Below, in pieces: positions 33,431 through 45,863 of a DNA stretch of 64,000 nt. Numbering within the stretch: position 1 is the stretch's first letter; each line of letters begins with the position of its first letter. The notes under the pieces are model-generated. The model did not search any database, was not told where the DNA came from, and saw nothing but the letters and a program-made list of their open reading frames with translations. Origin of the DNA: Mycobacterium sp. IS-1264 (GTDB lineage Bacteria; Actinomycetota; Actinomycetes; Mycobacteriales; Mycobacteriaceae). Both the position numbers and the translations under genes were made by a program. The stretch is from positions 1 through 64,000 of the forward strand of contig NZ_MBES01000021.1 in NCBI RefSeq assembly GCF_001954195.1. Reading direction: 5' to 3'.

Positions 33431-34108
33431 TCAGCTCAGTAGCTCGGACAACTGCTTTGCGGCACGGATCACCGCGTCCTTCCCACGCATCACGACATCT
33501 TCGCGATGGGAGATAAGGTTGATACACGTTGGGGGAGAAGGGGCTTGGCGACGGACTGGCACGGCCAAGCCGTACGTGTTCGGTTCGATCTCCGCATACG
33601 TCGTCACCCATCCGCGTTCGCGAGCGCGCGCGACCAGATCGCGTTCACCGGGGCGCGGGGGCATGCTCGCGAGCAAGGCGATCCCCGCGGCACCGCGCTC
33701 CAACGGATACCGGCTGCCTTCGTGGAAGGCGAGTTGGTAGGCGACGTGGCTCGGCACGATCACTGCGACGGCCACCTGCTGGTCGCCCTCGGCGACGAGC
33801 AACGACACCGTGGTGCCGAGTTCGTCGGCCAGCGCGCGCAGCGTGGGCAGGCTCAGCTGGCGCACGTTGCGATCGAACGACGCGCCCAGCACGGCAAGTC
33901 CGGCCGCGGGTCGGTAGCGCCCATCCTCGCCCTTGGCGACCAACCGGAACTGAGCCAACGTCGACAGCAAGCGATAGGCGATGGTCCGGTGCACCCCGAC
34001 TTGGTCGGCAAGCTGCTGCACGGTGAGCCCGGCCGGCGAGGCCGCCACCATCTGCAGCGCGGTCAGGCCCCTGGCCAGGGTCTGCGAACCGGTCCCCGAA
34101 CCCGTCAC
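33431..34108 (-). CDS. IclR-family regulator of the adjacent catabolic operon
   Basis: The 225-residue protein has an IclR winged helix-turn-helix (LTVQQLADQVGVHRTIAYRLLSTL, residues about 28-51) and an effector domain (LADELGTTVSLLVAEG, GIALLASMPPRPGE). The effector domain is slightly short compared with the usual 250 residues. It is divergent from the mhp-like operon, with a CGCACA-N4-TGTGCG repeat between, so it most likely controls both directions. IclR proteins of mhp operons (MhpR) are activators. Confidence 0.88.
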   Translation of the reverse strand: MTGSGTGSQTLARGLTALQMVAASPAGLTVQQLADQVGVHRTIAYRLLSTLAQFRLVAKGEDGRYRPAAGLAVLGASFDRNVRQLSLPTLRALADELGTTVSLLVAEGDQQVAVAVIVPSHVAYQLAFHEGSRYPLERGAAGIALLASMPPRPGERDLVARARERGWVTTYAEIEPNTYGLAVPVRRQAPSPPTCINLISHREDVVMRGKDAVIRAAKQLSELLS

Positions 34109-34151
34109 AGCCTTGACAGACCTCCATGCGAGAGCGAAGCTCTATATATAA

Positions 34152-34167
34152 CGCACACTATTGTGCG
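34152..34167. promoter_or_regulatory. IclR operator candidate in the mhp-like promoter
   Basis: CGCACA-CTAT-TGTGCG is a 16-bp inverted repeat with perfect 6-bp arms, in the AT-rich gap between the divergent IclR (start 34108) and hydrolase (start 34234) genes. Confidence 0.6.
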
Positions 34168-34233
34168 ATATTAGCACACAAGATAGGTCAAATCGAGAAC
34201 GAGATTTCCCCCAGCTGCAGCCAGAGAGGAACC

Positions 34234-35097
34234 GTGGCGGAGTTCGAGAGCATATGGAGCGATCTGCAGGGCGTCGCCTTTTCGCAGGGCTACCTCGACG
34301 CCGGCGGAGTCCGCACCCGCTATCTGCGCGCCGGCGACCCGGGCAAGCCGGTGCTGGTCCTGCTGCACGGATCCGGCGGCCACGCCGAGGCTTACGTCCG
34401 CAATCTCGCAGCGCACGCCGAGCATTTCTGGACCTGGTCAATCGACATGCTGGGGCACGGGTACACGGACAAGCCGGGCCACCCGCTGGAAGTCAACCAC
34501 TACGTCGAGCACCTGATGGCCGTGCTGCGCACCATCGGCGTCGACCGCGCCTGCCTCAGCGGCGAATCGCTGGGCGGCTGGGTGGCCGCCCGCGCCGCCG
34601 TCGACCATCCTGACGCGGTTGACCGGCTGGTCCTCAACACCGCCGGTGGCTCCCAGGCCGATCCGGTTGTGATGCAACGGATCATCACGTTGTCCATGGC
34701 CGCCGCGGAGGACCCAACATGGGAGACGGTCCAGGCCCGCATCAAATGGTTGATGGCCGACAAGTCCAAGGACTACGACGACCTGGTGGCCAGCCGCCAG
34801 CGGGTCTATCGCCAACCCGGATTCGTCGCAGCCATGCGCGACATTATGGCGTTGCAAGAACCCGAGATTCGGGCTCGCAACATCCTGGGCCCGGCCGAGT
34901 ACGGGTCGATCACCGCCCCTACGCTGGTGCTGTGGACCAGTGACGACCCCACCGCCGACGTCACCGAAGGGCGCCGCATCGCGTCGATGATCCCGAACGC
35001 ACGGTTCGAGGTGATGTCGGGGTGTGGCCACTGGCCCCAGTACGAGGACGCCAAGACCTTCAATCGCCTCCATCTCGATTTCCTGCTAGGCCGCTGA
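34234..35097 (+). CDS. MhpC/HsaD-like alpha/beta hydrolase (C-C bond hydrolase)
   Basis: The 287-residue protein has the meta-cleavage hydrolase layout: [12 protein letters not shown] oxyanion loop, nucleophile Ser112 in GESLGG, an Asp near TSDDPTAD and His266 in CGHWPQYE. These enzymes hydrolyse the ring-opened diketone made by extradiol dioxygenases, here probably MhpB at 36748. The GTG start has AGAGAGGA upstream. Its stop overlaps the mhpA start (TGATG). It is the first gene of an eight-gene operon. Confidence 0.88.
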   Translation: MAEFESIWSDLQGVAFSQGYLDAGGVRTRYLRAGDPGKPVLVLLHGSGGHAEAYVRNLAAHAEHFWTWSIDMLGHGYTDKPGHPLEVNHYVEHLMAVLRTIGVDRACLSGESLGGWVAARAAVDHPDAVDRLVLNTAGGSQADPVVMQRIITLSMAAAEDPTWETVQARIKWLMADKSKDYDDLVASRQRVYRQPGFVAAMRDIMALQEPEIRARNILGPAEYGSITAPTLVLWTSDDPTADVTEGRRIASMIPNARFEVMSGCGHWPQYEDAKTFNRLHLDFLLGR

Positions 35098-36821
35098 TGG
35101 ATACCGACGGGCACCAGGAACAAGCCGCCGCGGTCGACGTTGTGGTCGTCGGCGCCGGCCCCGTCGGCCTGACGCTGGCCAATATCCTTGGCCTGCAAGG
35201 CGTCAGCACACTGGTGGTCGAGGAACGAGACACGCTCATCGATTACCCGCGCGGGGTGGGGCTGGACGACGAGGCCCTGCGCACTTTCCAATCGATCGGC
35301 CTGGTCGAGCGCGTCCTGCCGCACACCGTGCCCAACCAGATTCTGCGTTTCGTCGATGCCAAGCGTCGTGTGCTGGCCGAAATGGCCCCGCCCGACGCGC
35401 GTTTCGGTTGGCCCAAGCGCAACGGCTTCGTGCAACCGCTCGTCGACGCCGAATTGCTCGCCGGGCTGGACAGATTCGAACACGTCGAGGTGTGGTGGGG
35501 ACGCCCGATGACGTCGTGCGTGCAAGACGGCGAGGGGGTGACCGTCGAGCTCGGCGGTGACAGCGACGCGGCCAGTGTGCGCGCGCGTTACGTCGTCGGG
35601 TGCGACGGCGGCCGCAGCCAGACGCGACGGATGATGGACGTTTCCTTCGACGGGACGACGTCGTCGACGCGGTGGCTGGTGGTCGATGTCGCCAACGACC
35701 CGCTGGGCCACCCCAACAGCGAGGTCGGCGCCGACCCCGAACGCCCCTATGCCTCGATCTCGATCGCGCACGGAATTCGCCGCTTCGAGTTCATGATTCA
35801 CGCCGATGAGACCGATGAGCAGGCGGAGGATCCGGCGTTTCTGACCCGGATGCTGGCGCGGATGGTGCCCCACCCCGACCGGGTCGATGTGATCCGGCGT
35901 CGCGTGTACACCCACCATTCGCGGATCGCCGGTGCGTTCCGCAGTGGCCGGTTGTTGCTGGCCGGCGACGCCGCCCACCTGATGCCGGTGTGGCAGGGCC
36001 AGGGCTACAACAGCGGCATTCGCGACGCGGCCAATCTGGGCTGGAAGCTCGCCGCGGTGGTGAACGGTCAGGCCACCGACAAGCTGCTGGACACCTACGA
36101 CATAGAGCGCCGCAAGCACGCACGCGCGATGATCGACCTGTCCACCATGGTTGGCCGCGTCATTTCACCGACAAACCGCCGGGTGGCGACGGCGCGGGAC
36201 CTCCTGGTGCGATCCGCGTCAATCGTGCCGTCGCTCAAGCGATATGTGCTGGAGATGCGGTTCAAGCCGATGCCGCGCTACGAGCAGGGCGCTGTGGTGC
36301 ATTCGGCGGGTCCCAACGGGCCAGCTCGCGCGGACTCGCCGGTCGGCACGCTGTTCATCCAGCCCCGGGTCGACACCCGCGTTGAGCAAGACATCTTGTT
36401 GGACGATGTCCTCGGCGACTGGTTCGCGGTGCTGTGCTGGAACAACAACCCGCGCGAGATTCTCGGGGATGAGGCCTTCGAGGCGTGGAAAGCCCTGGGC
36501 GCGCGGTTTATCGCGCTGCGCCCCGCCACGCAGCTGCACTGGACCGGGCACGACGATCCCGATGTCGTGGTCGTCGGCGACCGGGGCGGCGGTGTCAAAT
36601 CCTGGTTCGACACGCACCCTGAATCGGTTGTGTTCCTGCGCCCCGATCGGTGTATCGCGGGTGCCTGCATCGCACAGCGCGCGCCGGAGCTGAGCGCCGC
36701 GCTCCTCGATGCCCTCACGCTCACCCCGGAAGGGGGTGATCACCAAAGTGCCTCTGGCTCTGTGCTGTATGTCCCACAGCCCGCTCCTGAGTCTTCCCGG
36801 GCCGTCGCGGGACCTGCTTGA
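35097..36821 (+). CDS. mhpA: MhpA-like FAD aromatic hydroxylase
   Basis: The 574-residue flavoprotein monooxygenase has the FAD motif [15 protein letters not shown] (residues 15-29), [12 protein letters not shown], and [29 protein letters not shown], which closely follows 3-(3-hydroxyphenyl)propionate hydroxylase MhpA. It would ortho-hydroxylate a phenol ring to a catechol with NADH and oxygen. About 25 residues at the C-terminus lie in the 74-nt overlap with mhpB. The true aromatic substrate in this organism is not known. Confidence 0.9.
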   Translation: MDTDGHQEQAAAVDVVVVGAGPVGLTLANILGLQGVSTLVVEERDTLIDYPRGVGLDDEALRTFQSIGLVERVLPHTVPNQILRFVDAKRRVLAEMAPPDARFGWPKRNGFVQPLVDAELLAGLDRFEHVEVWWGRPMTSCVQDGEGVTVELGGDSDAASVRARYVVGCDGGRSQTRRMMDVSFDGTTSSTRWLVVDVANDPLGHPNSEVGADPERPYASISIAHGIRRFEFMIHADETDEQAEDPAFLTRMLARMVPHPDRVDVIRRRVYTHHSRIAGAFRSGRLLLAGDAAHLMPVWQGQGYNSGIRDAANLGWKLAAVVNGQATDKLLDTYDIERRKHARAMIDLSTMVGRVISPTNRRVATARDLLVRSASIVPSLKRYVLEMRFKPMPRYEQGAVVHSAGPNGPARADSPVGTLFIQPRVDTRVEQDILLDDVLGDWFAVLCWNNNPREILGDEAFEAWKALGARFIALRPATQLHWTGHDDPDVVVVGDRGGGVKSWFDTHPESVVFLRPDRCIAGACIAQRAPELSAALLDALTLTPEGGDHQSASGSVLYVPQPAPESSRAVAGPA

Positions 36822-37686
36822 CGACATCGAAGGCGCGATCGCTGAGGCGCGCGCATTCGTCGAAGATTACCACCCGGAACTGGTGGTCATCTTCTCGCCG
36901 GATCACTACAACGGGTTCTTCTACAAAGTGATGCCGCAGTTCTGTATCGGCATGAGCGCTAACGGGATTGGCGACTACGGCACCCACGCCGGGCCGCTCG
37001 ATGTTCCCGAGGAGCTGGCCACCGAATGCGCGGAGGCCGTACTCGGTGCCGGTGTCGACCTCGCGGTGTCGGCCAATATGGACGTGGACCACGGCACCGT
37101 TCAGCCGCTGGAGAAACTCTTCGGGGACGCCACTGCGCGCCCGGTGATACCGGTTTTCGTCAACGCAATCGCGGTTCCGTTGGGGCCGTTGCAGCGCTGT
37201 CGCGCACTGGGTACCGCCGTGGGCGGCTACCTCGCTACCCTGGACAAGCGGGTGCTGGTGATCGGATCTGGTGGACTCTCGCACAGCCCTCCGGTGCCGA
37301 TGCTGGCGACCGCGACTCCCGCGGTGCGTGAACGCATCGTGGACGGTCGGCCGATGACGCCCGAGCAGCGGCAGGCTCGGCAAGCGGCGACGGCGGACGC
37401 GGCCAAGAGCTTTGCCGCCGGCGAAAATGACCTGCAACCGCTCAACCCTGCGTGGGATCATCGCTTCCTCGAAATCGTCGACACGGGACGGCTGGACGAT
37501 CTCGATCAGTGGTCGAACTCGTCGGTGGTCCACGAAGGCGGCAGTTCGGCGCACGAAATCAGAACCTGGGTAGCGGCTTTCGCCGCACTGGAGTCGGTGG
37601 GGCCGTACCGGACCGCGATGCGCTACTACAAGCCGGCACCGGAACTGATCGCCGGATTCGCCATCAGAACGGCGACACCGGCATGA
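36748..37686 (+). CDS. mhpB: MhpB-like extradiol ring-cleavage dioxygenase
   Basis: The 312-residue protein is a type II (LigB-fold) extradiol dioxygenase. With the GTG at 36748 the N-terminus aligns residue for residue with E. coli MhpB, and the catalytic His115 (MDVDHG) and His179 (GLSHSPP) fall at the same numbers. The PDHYNGFFY and [12 protein letters not shown] segments also match. It would open the catechol ring with Fe(II) and oxygen. The gene overlaps the end of mhpA by 74 nt in another frame; GTG 36736 is an alternative start. Confidence 0.93.
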   Translation: MPLALCCMSHSPLLSLPGPSRDLLDDIEGAIAEARAFVEDYHPELVVIFSPDHYNGFFYKVMPQFCIGMSANGIGDYGTHAGPLDVPEELATECAEAVLGAGVDLAVSANMDVDHGTVQPLEKLFGDATARPVIPVFVNAIAVPLGPLQRCRALGTAVGGYLATLDKRVLVIGSGGLSHSPPVPMLATATPAVRERIVDGRPMTPEQRQARQAATADAAKSFAAGENDLQPLNPAWDHRFLEIVDTGRLDDLDQWSNSSVVHEGGSSAHEIRTWVAAFAALESVGPYRTAMRYYKPAPELIAGFAIRTATPA

Positions 37687-39416
37687 CGGCCGAGGATTTC
37701 GATCAAGTGGTCGACGTGCTCATCGTCGGATCCGGTGGTGGCGGCATGGCGGCCGCCCTCACCGCGGACGCTTCCGGGCTAGACACGTTGGTGGTGGAAA
37801 AGTCCTCTCATTTCGGCGGTTCCACCGCCCTCTCCGGTGGCGGCATCTGGGTGCCCGGGGCACCCGCACAACGCAGGGAGGGCTATGTCCCGGACCCCGA
37901 AGGTGTCGTCGAATACCTACGCAAGATCACCGACGGCTCGGTCAGCGAGGCGCGCATACGCCAGTACGTGGAGTCGGCGCCGCAGATGCTCGAATTCCTG
38001 GAGCGGCTGTCGGGATGGTTGGAGTTCGTCTGGAAGCCCGGCTACGCCGACTATTATCCGGAGTTGCCCGGCGGCTCCGAACTCGGTAGCACGATCAACG
38101 TGCCGCCCATCGACCTGCGCACATTGGGCCCCGACGAGGGAAAGCTCCTCCAGCCGCTGGCGCTGGCTCCCAAGGGAATCTGGTTGGGTCCCAAGGAGCT
38201 TCGAACCTTCTACCGGATCAGGCAGTCATGGGCCGGCAAGGGCGTGCTGCTGAAGCTGATTTGGCGCATGGTCAGAGCCAGAGCGTTCAACGAGCGGATG
38301 GCGGCGATCGGGCAGTCACTGGCCACGCGGCTTTTCCTGGCGATGCGTGAGCGCGGCATCCCGCTGTGGCTGGACTCGCCGATGGTCGAGTTGCTCACCG
38401 ACGGCGACGGATCGGTGACCGGGGCGGTGCTGGAGCGCGACGGCGGCAACCAGCGAATCGGCGCGCGCCGCGGCGTCATCCTGGCTTCCGGGGGTTTCGA
38501 TCACGATCTCGCATGGCGCAAGGAGCAACTGCCCGTCTTGGAGAGTGTGGGATCCCGGGATTGGAGCTTCGGCAATCCCGCCGCCATGGGGGACGGTATC
38601 CGGGCGGGCCAGAAGGTGGGGGCCGCAACCGACCTGCTCGACGAGGCGTGGTGGTTCCCGGCAATCCAATGGCCGGATGGCCGAATGCAATTCATGCTCA
38701 ACGAGCGGATGATGCCCGCGCAGTTCATCGTCAACGGCGACGGCAAACGCTTCATCAACGAGGCGGCGCCCTACATGGATTTCGGCCACGCCATGATCGA
38801 CGGCCAGAAATCTGGCGTCACGCACATCCCGTGCTGGCTCATCACCGACCACCGGTCGTGGAATCGCTATGTGATCGGCGGCCATCTGCCGATTCCTAAA
38901 ATCCCCGGGGCTCCGGTGCCCACGGGACGTAAGGTTCCGTCGGCCTGGCTGGAATCCGGTGTCGTCAAAGCCGCCACGAGTTGGGAAGACATGGCGACCA
39001 AGATCGGCGTGCCGGCGCGCCAGCTTACCGAAACCGCAACGCGTTTCAACGAACTCGCTCACCGGGGACACGACGATGATTTCAACCGCGGGGACAGCGT
39101 CTACGACAACTACTACGGCGATCCGACGTTGCCCAACCCGAATCTGTATCCGCTGGGCGATCCTCCGTACTACGCGTTTCGAATCGTGCTCGGCGACCTC
39201 GGGACGTCGGGCGGCCTGCGCACCGACGAATACGCCCGAGTGCTACGGCCCGATGACACCGTTGTGCGAGGACTGTACGCGGTGGGCAATACCGCCGCAC
39301 CGGTGATGGGCCGCAGCTACGCCGGAGCCGGGGCAACCATCGGCCCGGCGATGACGTTTGGCTTTGTCGCGGCCAAACACCTTGCGAGCCAGACCCTTAG
39401 TTCTCATAGGAGGTAA
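37683..39416 (+). CDS. FAD-dependent 3-ketosteroid delta1-dehydrogenase-like protein
   Basis: The 577-residue protein starts at an ATG overlapping the mhpB stop. It has the FAD motif [32 protein letters not shown], the [15 protein letters not shown] stretch and the C-terminal [19 protein letters not shown]. The GYADYYPE and [11 protein letters not shown] tyrosines are where KstD enzymes keep active-site tyrosines. A delta1-dehydrogenase inside a phenol meta-cleavage operon points to a ketone ring made aromatic before cleavage, as in steroid catabolism, but the substrate is unproven. Confidence 0.85.
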   Translation: MTAEDFDQVVDVLIVGSGGGGMAAALTADASGLDTLVVEKSSHFGGSTALSGGGIWVPGAPAQRREGYVPDPEGVVEYLRKITDGSVSEARIRQYVESAPQMLEFLERLSGWLEFVWKPGYADYYPELPGGSELGSTINVPPIDLRTLGPDEGKLLQPLALAPKGIWLGPKELRTFYRIRQSWAGKGVLLKLIWRMVRARAFNERMAAIGQSLATRLFLAMRERGIPLWLDSPMVELLTDGDGSVTGAVLERDGGNQRIGARRGVILASGGFDHDLAWRKEQLPVLESVGSRDWSFGNPAAMGDGIRAGQKVGAATDLLDEAWWFPAIQWPDGRMQFMLNERMMPAQFIVNGDGKRFINEAAPYMDFGHAMIDGQKSGVTHIPCWLITDHRSWNRYVIGGHLPIPKIPGAPVPTGRKVPSAWLESGVVKAATSWEDMATKIGVPARQLTETATRFNELAHRGHDDDFNRGDSVYDNYYGDPTLPNPNLYPLGDPPYYAFRIVLGDLGTSGGLRTDEYARVLRPDDTVVRGLYAVGNTAAPVMGRSYAGAGATIGPAMTFGFVAAKHLASQTLSSHRR

Positions 39417-39419
39417 ACG

Positions 39420-40727
39420 ATGAAAATCTCGCTGTTCTACGAGTTCGCCCTTCCCCGCCCGTGGGCACCCGACGACGAACACGTCCTGTTGCAGGACTGC
39501 CTGGACGAGGTCGAGGCGGCCGACAAGGCGGGGTTCTCCACCGTGTGGCTGACCGAGCACCACTTCCTCGAAGAATATTGCCATTCCACCGCGCCGGAGA
39601 TATTCCTGGCCGCCGCCAGCCAGCGGACCAAGAACATCCGGCTCGGATTCGGCATCATGCACCTTCCGCCCGCGGTGAATCACCCCGCGCGGGTTGCCGA
39701 ACGCATCGCCACCCTCGACCTGCTCTCCAACGGGCGCGTCGAGTTCGGCACCGGGGAATCGTCGTCGGTCGGTGAGCTCGGCGGATTCAATATCGATCCC
39801 GCCGACAAGCGCGCGCAATGGGAAGAGGCCCTTGAGGTATCCATTCGCTGCATGATCGAGGAACCCTTCGCCGGGTTCAACGGCGAGCACATCCAGATGC
39901 CGGCTCGCAATGTGATCCCCAAGCCGCTGCAGAAGCCCCATCCGCCGGTCTGGGTCGCCTGCACGCGTCCGGCCAGCGTGCAGATGGCCGCTCAAAAAGC
40001 CATCGGCGCCTTGAGTTTCGCCTACACGGGTCCCGGTCCGCTGACCGAGCGCGTCAACGGCTACTACAAGGAATTCGAGGAGAACGGTGTGCCGGTCACA
40101 CCGCGTATCAACCCGAACATTCTGGCCATCGGCGGCGACCTGTCGATGATGGTCGCCAAGTCCGAAGACGAGGCGCTCAAACGCCTCGGCCAGGGCGGCG
40201 GATTCTTCTCGTTCGGCATCATGCACTTCTACATGACCGGGGTGCACACGCCCGGGCGGACCGGGGTGTGGAAGCGGTACCTGGAAGAGGTCGAGAAGGA
40301 CCCTACGCTGGCCTACGGCCCCGGCCGCGGCGCGATCGGTTCCCCCGCCACCGTGCGCGAGTTCCTGCGCGGCTACGAGGAAAGCGGTGTCGATGAAATC
40401 ATCCTGCTGCTCAACCCGCGCAGCCACGAGGGGACCATGGAGTCGATCGAGCTGATGGGCAAGGAGGTGCTGCCCGAGTTCATCGAGCGCGACGAGAAGG
40501 CGGTGGCCGACAAAGCTGTCCGGCTCGCACCCGTGATCGAGAAGGTCGAGGCGCGGCGACCACCATCGACCGCACCGAAGTTCGACGAAAACTACTCCTT
40601 CGGTGGCTTGCCGACCGGGCGCGGCGGTAAGTTCACCGCCAGCGAGATTCCCGAAGCCATGGCGGAGATCAACGAGGGTCGCGTCCAGGCGGCGCAGCGC
40701 GCGAAGGAGGAGCAGCAGGGCACGTGA
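39420..40727 (+). CDS. LLM-class flavin-dependent oxidoreductase
   Basis: The 435-residue luciferase-like protein has VWLTEHHF near residue 43, RLGFGIMHLPPAVNHPARVAER and GRVEFGTGESS. The TEHHF motif is closer to FMN-dependent bacterial luciferase-like monooxygenases than to F420 enzymes. The C-terminal 70 residues are polar and probably partly unfolded. An AGGAGG lies 8 nt before the ATG, the strongest ribosome binding site in this operon. It may be a Baeyer-Villiger-type or ring monooxygenase, but a reductase partner is not visible. Confidence 0.85.
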   Translation: MKISLFYEFALPRPWAPDDEHVLLQDCLDEVEAADKAGFSTVWLTEHHFLEEYCHSTAPEIFLAAASQRTKNIRLGFGIMHLPPAVNHPARVAERIATLDLLSNGRVEFGTGESSSVGELGGFNIDPADKRAQWEEALEVSIRCMIEEPFAGFNGEHIQMPARNVIPKPLQKPHPPVWVACTRPASVQMAAQKAIGALSFAYTGPGPLTERVNGYYKEFEENGVPVTPRINPNILAIGGDLSMMVAKSEDEALKRLGQGGGFFSFGIMHFYMTGVHTPGRTGVWKRYLEEVEKDPTLAYGPGRGAIGSPATVREFLRGYEESGVDEIILLLNPRSHEGTMESIELMGKEVLPEFIERDEKAVADKAVRLAPVIEKVEARRPPSTAPKFDENYSFGGLPTGRGGKFTASEIPEAMAEINEGRVQAAQRAKEEQQGT

Positions 40728-41554
40728 CGGGCATCGACGAGCTTTGGCGCTACGACGGCCGCCGCGCGGTGGTGACCGGGTGTGCGTCGGGCATCGGCGA
40801 ACACGTGGTGCGGCAGCTCGCCGAGCTCGGAGCCGAAGTCGTCGGGCTGGACAAGCGTCGGCCGGCCGTCGAGCTCAACGATTTTCATGAAGTCGACCTC
40901 GCCGACCCGGAGTCAATCGACACTGCGGTAGCCGCGATCGGCGGGCGGGTCGACGCGCTATTCAACGTCGCCGGTGTCTCCTCCGGGATCGGCGACCCCC
41001 CGCTGGTTGTCACGATCAACTTCCTCGGCTTGCGGCACGCCACCGAGGCACTGATCCCGAAGATGGTCGAGGGATCATCCATCGTGAGCGTGTCGTCCTT
41101 GGCCGCGGCCGGATACCGGGAACACCTGCGGAATGTTGCACCGCTGCTGAATACCGCGACGATGCAAGAGGGTATCGACTGGTGCCATACCCATCCCGAA
41201 GAATTGACCGGCGGCGGCTACCAATTGTCCAAGGAAGCGATCATCCTCTACACCATGCGCAGCGCCACGCCGCTGGGCGCGCGTGGCATCCGCATCAACT
41301 GCGCCGGCCCCGGGGTGACCGAAACACCGATCCTTGACCAGCTGCGGACGGCCTACGGGCAGGGTTACCTCGACGACATCCCCAAGCCGCTGGGACGCGT
41401 TGGCGGTCCGGACGAGCAGGCCTCGGTACTGCTGTTTCTGAATAGCCGTGCAGCAAGCTATATCTCGGGTCAGGTCATCTGGGTCGACGGTGGAAACGTC
41501 GGCGCGGCGATCGCCCGTGAACTCGAGGAAGGACGGGCCCCGTGGCCAGCGTGA
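40724..41554 (+). CDS. SDR oxidoreductase, 3-alpha-hydroxysteroid dehydrogenase-like
   Basis: The 276-residue short-chain dehydrogenase has TGCASGIGEH near residue 18, a short second half-fold with LDKRRP and VDLADPESI, NVAGVSS and the active-site YQLSK. The long segment between VSSLAA and YQLSK, with LRNVAPLLNTATMQEGI, is typical of the 3-alpha-HSD/carbonyl reductase type. The start is GTG overlapping the previous stop. It would interconvert an alcohol and a ketone in this operon. Confidence 0.87.
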   Translation: MTGIDELWRYDGRRAVVTGCASGIGEHVVRQLAELGAEVVGLDKRRPAVELNDFHEVDLADPESIDTAVAAIGGRVDALFNVAGVSSGIGDPPLVVTINFLGLRHATEALIPKMVEGSSIVSVSSLAAAGYREHLRNVAPLLNTATMQEGIDWCHTHPEELTGGGYQLSKEAIILYTMRSATPLGARGIRINCAGPGVTETPILDQLRTAYGQGYLDDIPKPLGRVGGPDEQASVLLFLNSRAASYISGQVIWVDGGNVGAAIARELEEGRAPWPA

Positions 41555-42531
41555 CTGACTTTCGGCAGGTCGCTCGTGACGTCTCGAACTGGGGGCGGTG
41601 GGGAAGCGACGACGAGCTCGGCACCCTCAACTTCATCACCGACGACAAGGTCGCTCAAGCGGCAAGCCTGGTTCGGCACGGCAAGGTCTTTCCGCTCGGG
41701 GTGGACTTCGGCGCGTCAGGACCGCAGGGCGCCTTCGAGTTCCGCCACAACCCGGTGCACGTGATGACGATCGACGGCGGTGACGTGAACACGCTGGCCC
41801 GATACGGGCCCGGGTGGGCGCGTAACCCGTTGGCGCAGCAGCTGAGTCAATACATGGCGGACAATCCGTTCCGCTTCAACGACGACATGATCATCATGCC
41901 GCTACAGGCCGCCAGCCAGTGGGATGCGTTGTCGCACGTCTACTACGATGACAAGCTCTACAACGGTTTCCCGGCGGGTTCGGTGACCAGCATGGGAGCC
42001 TATCACTGCGGCATCGACAAGGTTGACGGCAAGGGCATCACCTCGCGCGGTGTGCTGTTGGATATGGTTCGCCATCGTGGCGCGCACGTCTTCCTCGAAC
42101 CCGGAAACCCGATTACTCCCGAAGAACTCGACGACGTGGTCCGCGCCCAGGGCGTGACCGTCGGTCGGGGGGACATCGTGTTGATCCGAACCGGTTGGTG
42201 GACAAGGTTTCTGGAGACCGGCAACAAGATGGAAGGCTACTCCGGGCTGGACTGGCGGTGCGCTTCGTGGCTACATGATCGTGAGGTCGCGGCGGTCGCC
42301 GCCGACAATCTGCAAGTCGAAGACCTGGTGTCCGGGGTGGACGGGGTTTTCCTGCCTCTGCATCTGCTGTGCCTGCGCGACATGGGGCTGATGTTTGGCG
42401 AGTATTGGGACCTCGGCGCCCTAGCGGACGACTGTGCAGCCGACGGCGTGTACGAATTCCAGCTGATCGCGCCGCCGTTGAGAGTTGTTGGCGCCGTGGG
42501 CTCCCCGGTGAATCCAATCGCGATCAAGTGA
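41542..42531 (+). CDS. Cyclase-family (KynB-like, PF04199) metal hydrolase
   Basis: The 329-residue protein belongs to the cyclase/kynurenine formamidase family. The usual metal motif HxGTHxDxxxH reads QAASQWDALSH near residue 125, so the first ligands are changed while Asp and the last His remain; this variant recurs in relatives of similar length. RGVLLDMVRHRG and GRGDIVLIRTGWW are also family features. It starts at a GTG 13 nt inside the SDR gene. It could hydrolyse a lactone or amide formed after ring cleavage. Confidence 0.83.
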   Translation: MASVTDFRQVARDVSNWGRWGSDDELGTLNFITDDKVAQAASLVRHGKVFPLGVDFGASGPQGAFEFRHNPVHVMTIDGGDVNTLARYGPGWARNPLAQQLSQYMADNPFRFNDDMIIMPLQAASQWDALSHVYYDDKLYNGFPAGSVTSMGAYHCGIDKVDGKGITSRGVLLDMVRHRGAHVFLEPGNPITPEELDDVVRAQGVTVGRGDIVLIRTGWWTRFLETGNKMEGYSGLDWRCASWLHDREVAAVAADNLQVEDLVSGVDGVFLPLHLLCLRDMGLMFGEYWDLGALADDCAADGVYEFQLIAPPLRVVGAVGSPVNPIAIK

Positions 42532-43348
42532 TGGACGTTCAGCGTAAGTCCATGCTGGTCGACGGGCTGGTCACCAGCTACCTGGAGGCAGGCGAGGGCG
42601 ATCCGGTGGTGCTGCTCCACGGCGGCGAGTTCGGCGCCAGTGCCGAGCTAGGCTGGGAACGCAACATCGCCGCCCTCGCCGCTGGAAATCGCGTGCTGGC
42701 TCCCGACCAGCTGGGCTTCGGCCAGTCGGCGAAGGTCATCGATTTCGTCAATGGCCGTGGCATGCGGATCCGGCATGTGGCCCGCTTCTGCGAAACGGTG
42801 GGTGTCGACTCCGCGCATTTCGTCGGCAACTCGATGGGAGCCATCAACCTGCTCACCGACGCGACCTCGGATGCACCGCTGCTGCCGATCCGCAGCTTGG
42901 TGATCATCTGTGGTGGGGGAGAAATTCAACAGAACCGGCACTTCGAGGCGCTCCAGCAATACGACGCCACGCTGCCCGCGATGCGCCGCATCGTCGAAGC
43001 CCTGTTCTACGACGCCGGCTATCCAGCCGACGACGGCTACGTGCGGCGCCGCTACGAGTCGAGTACCGCGCCCGGGGCATGGGAGGCCGTGGCCGCGGCC
43101 AGGTTTCGTCGCCCAGGTGCCGCACCACCACCGGCCCCGTCGACGGCGCGGGCCTACGAGCGCATCGACGTGCCGACCCTTCTCGTCGAGGGCGGAGACG
43201 ACAAATTGTTGCCCTCCGGCTGGGCGGCCCAGATCGCCAAACAGATCGACGGTGCCCGCTCGGTAGTGGTCGACAAGGCCGGTCACTGCCCGCAGATCGA
43301 GCAGGCGGCAACGGTCAACGAGCTGCTGCTGGACTTTCTGGCGAACAG

Positions 43349-43361
<13 letters not shown>
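42531..43361 (+). CDS. Second MhpC-like alpha/beta hydrolase
   Basis: The 276-residue hydrolase has LLHGGEFGASAE, the nucleophile in VGNSMGAIN, a late Asp in EGGDDKLL and His in KAGHCPQIE, the same arrangement as the hydrolase at 34234. Two such enzymes at the ends of one operon suggest two different ring-cleavage or ester intermediates. The ATG overlaps the preceding stop. The 3' end overlaps the convergent mmcO gene by 13 nt. Confidence 0.88.
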
Positions 43362-44983
<1,622 letters not shown>

Positions 44984-44998
44984 TCATCGCTCCTTGGC

Positions 44999-45766
44999 CT
45001 AACGCGCGCCGCTCGAAGTGTGCGAGGCCCTCCAGTCGCTGAAGCGGGTCGGGTAGATCGTCGGGTTCTCGCCGTCGGTGGGGACGATGGTGTGCTCGTC
45101 TAGCTGGGTACCGAAATAGCGGGCCTTGGGGTCGCCCACTACTTGGCGTGGATCGCCGGAATCGGCCAGCGCGGTCCGGATGAAGTCGGCCATCCCACGC
45201 TTTTCGGGGCCGGCGACGTTGGTGATGCCGTTGATCGGATCGGCGGTCGCTGCGCGGGTGACGGCCGTGGCGACGTCTTTGGCGGCGATGGGCTGAAACG
45301 CCCCTTCCGGCAGCAGGACGGTGTCGCCGTCGGTCGCCGAATCCGCGATGGCGTCTACGAATTCGAAGAACTGAGTCGCCCGCACGATCGAATATGGGGT
45401 TCCCGATTCTTCGATCAATTTCTCTTGGGCAACCTTGGCCCGCATGTAACCGCTGTCCTGGGCGCGGTCGGCGCCCACGATCGAGAGGGCGACGTGGTGC
45501 TGCACACCGGCCTCGCGTTCCGCTGCGAGAAGGTTTTTGGTCGACGTGGTGAAGAACTGCATTACGGGTTCGTCGTCGAAGGACGGGGAGTTGGACACGT
45601 CCACCACGGTGTGGACGCCGGCAACCGCTTCGGCGAGCCCCTCACCGGTGACGCTGTTGACACCCGAGCGCGGCGAGGCCGAGATCGCGTCATGTCCCAG
45701 CTCGGTCAGATTGGCGATGACCTGGGAGCCGATGAGCCCACTGCCGCCGATGACCAACACCTTCAT
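44999..45766 (-). CDS. NmrA-like NAD(P)-binding protein (atypical SDR)
   Basis: The 255-residue protein has the atypical SDR nucleotide motif VIGGSGLIGSQV at residue 4, VDVSNSPSFDD and SGYMRAKVAQEKLIEESG, with no Tyr-x-x-x-Lys catalytic pair of classical SDRs. Such proteins act as NAD(P) sensors or quinone reductase-like enzymes. The ATG at 45766 has GGAGGG upstream. It is on the same strand as mmcO with a 15-nt gap, so they may be cotranscribed with this gene first. Confidence 0.85.
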   Translation of the reverse strand: MKVLVIGGSGLIGSQVIANLTELGHDAISASPRSGVNSVTGEGLAEAVAGVHTVVDVSNSPSFDDEPVMQFFTTSTKNLLAAEREAGVQHHVALSIVGADRAQDSGYMRAKVAQEKLIEESGTPYSIVRATQFFEFVDAIADSATDGDTVLLPEGAFQPIAAKDVATAVTRAATADPINGITNVAGPEKRGMADFIRTALADSGDPRQVVGDPKARYFGTQLDEHTIVPTDGENPTIYPTRFSDWRASHTSSGAR

Positions 45767-45863
45767 GATCGAGCCCTCCCGAGGTAGCCGAATTGATGAC
45801 ATCAGCATCCCCTGTATGCCCGCAGGGCGGAACCCCGCGGCGCCCGGCGGTCCACGGCGGCCC

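Noticed and set aside
34806..36119. Minus-strand open frame of 437 codons across the hydrolase and mhpA
   Set aside because: Shadow of high-GC codon use in mhpA; His/Val/Arg-rich with no domain.
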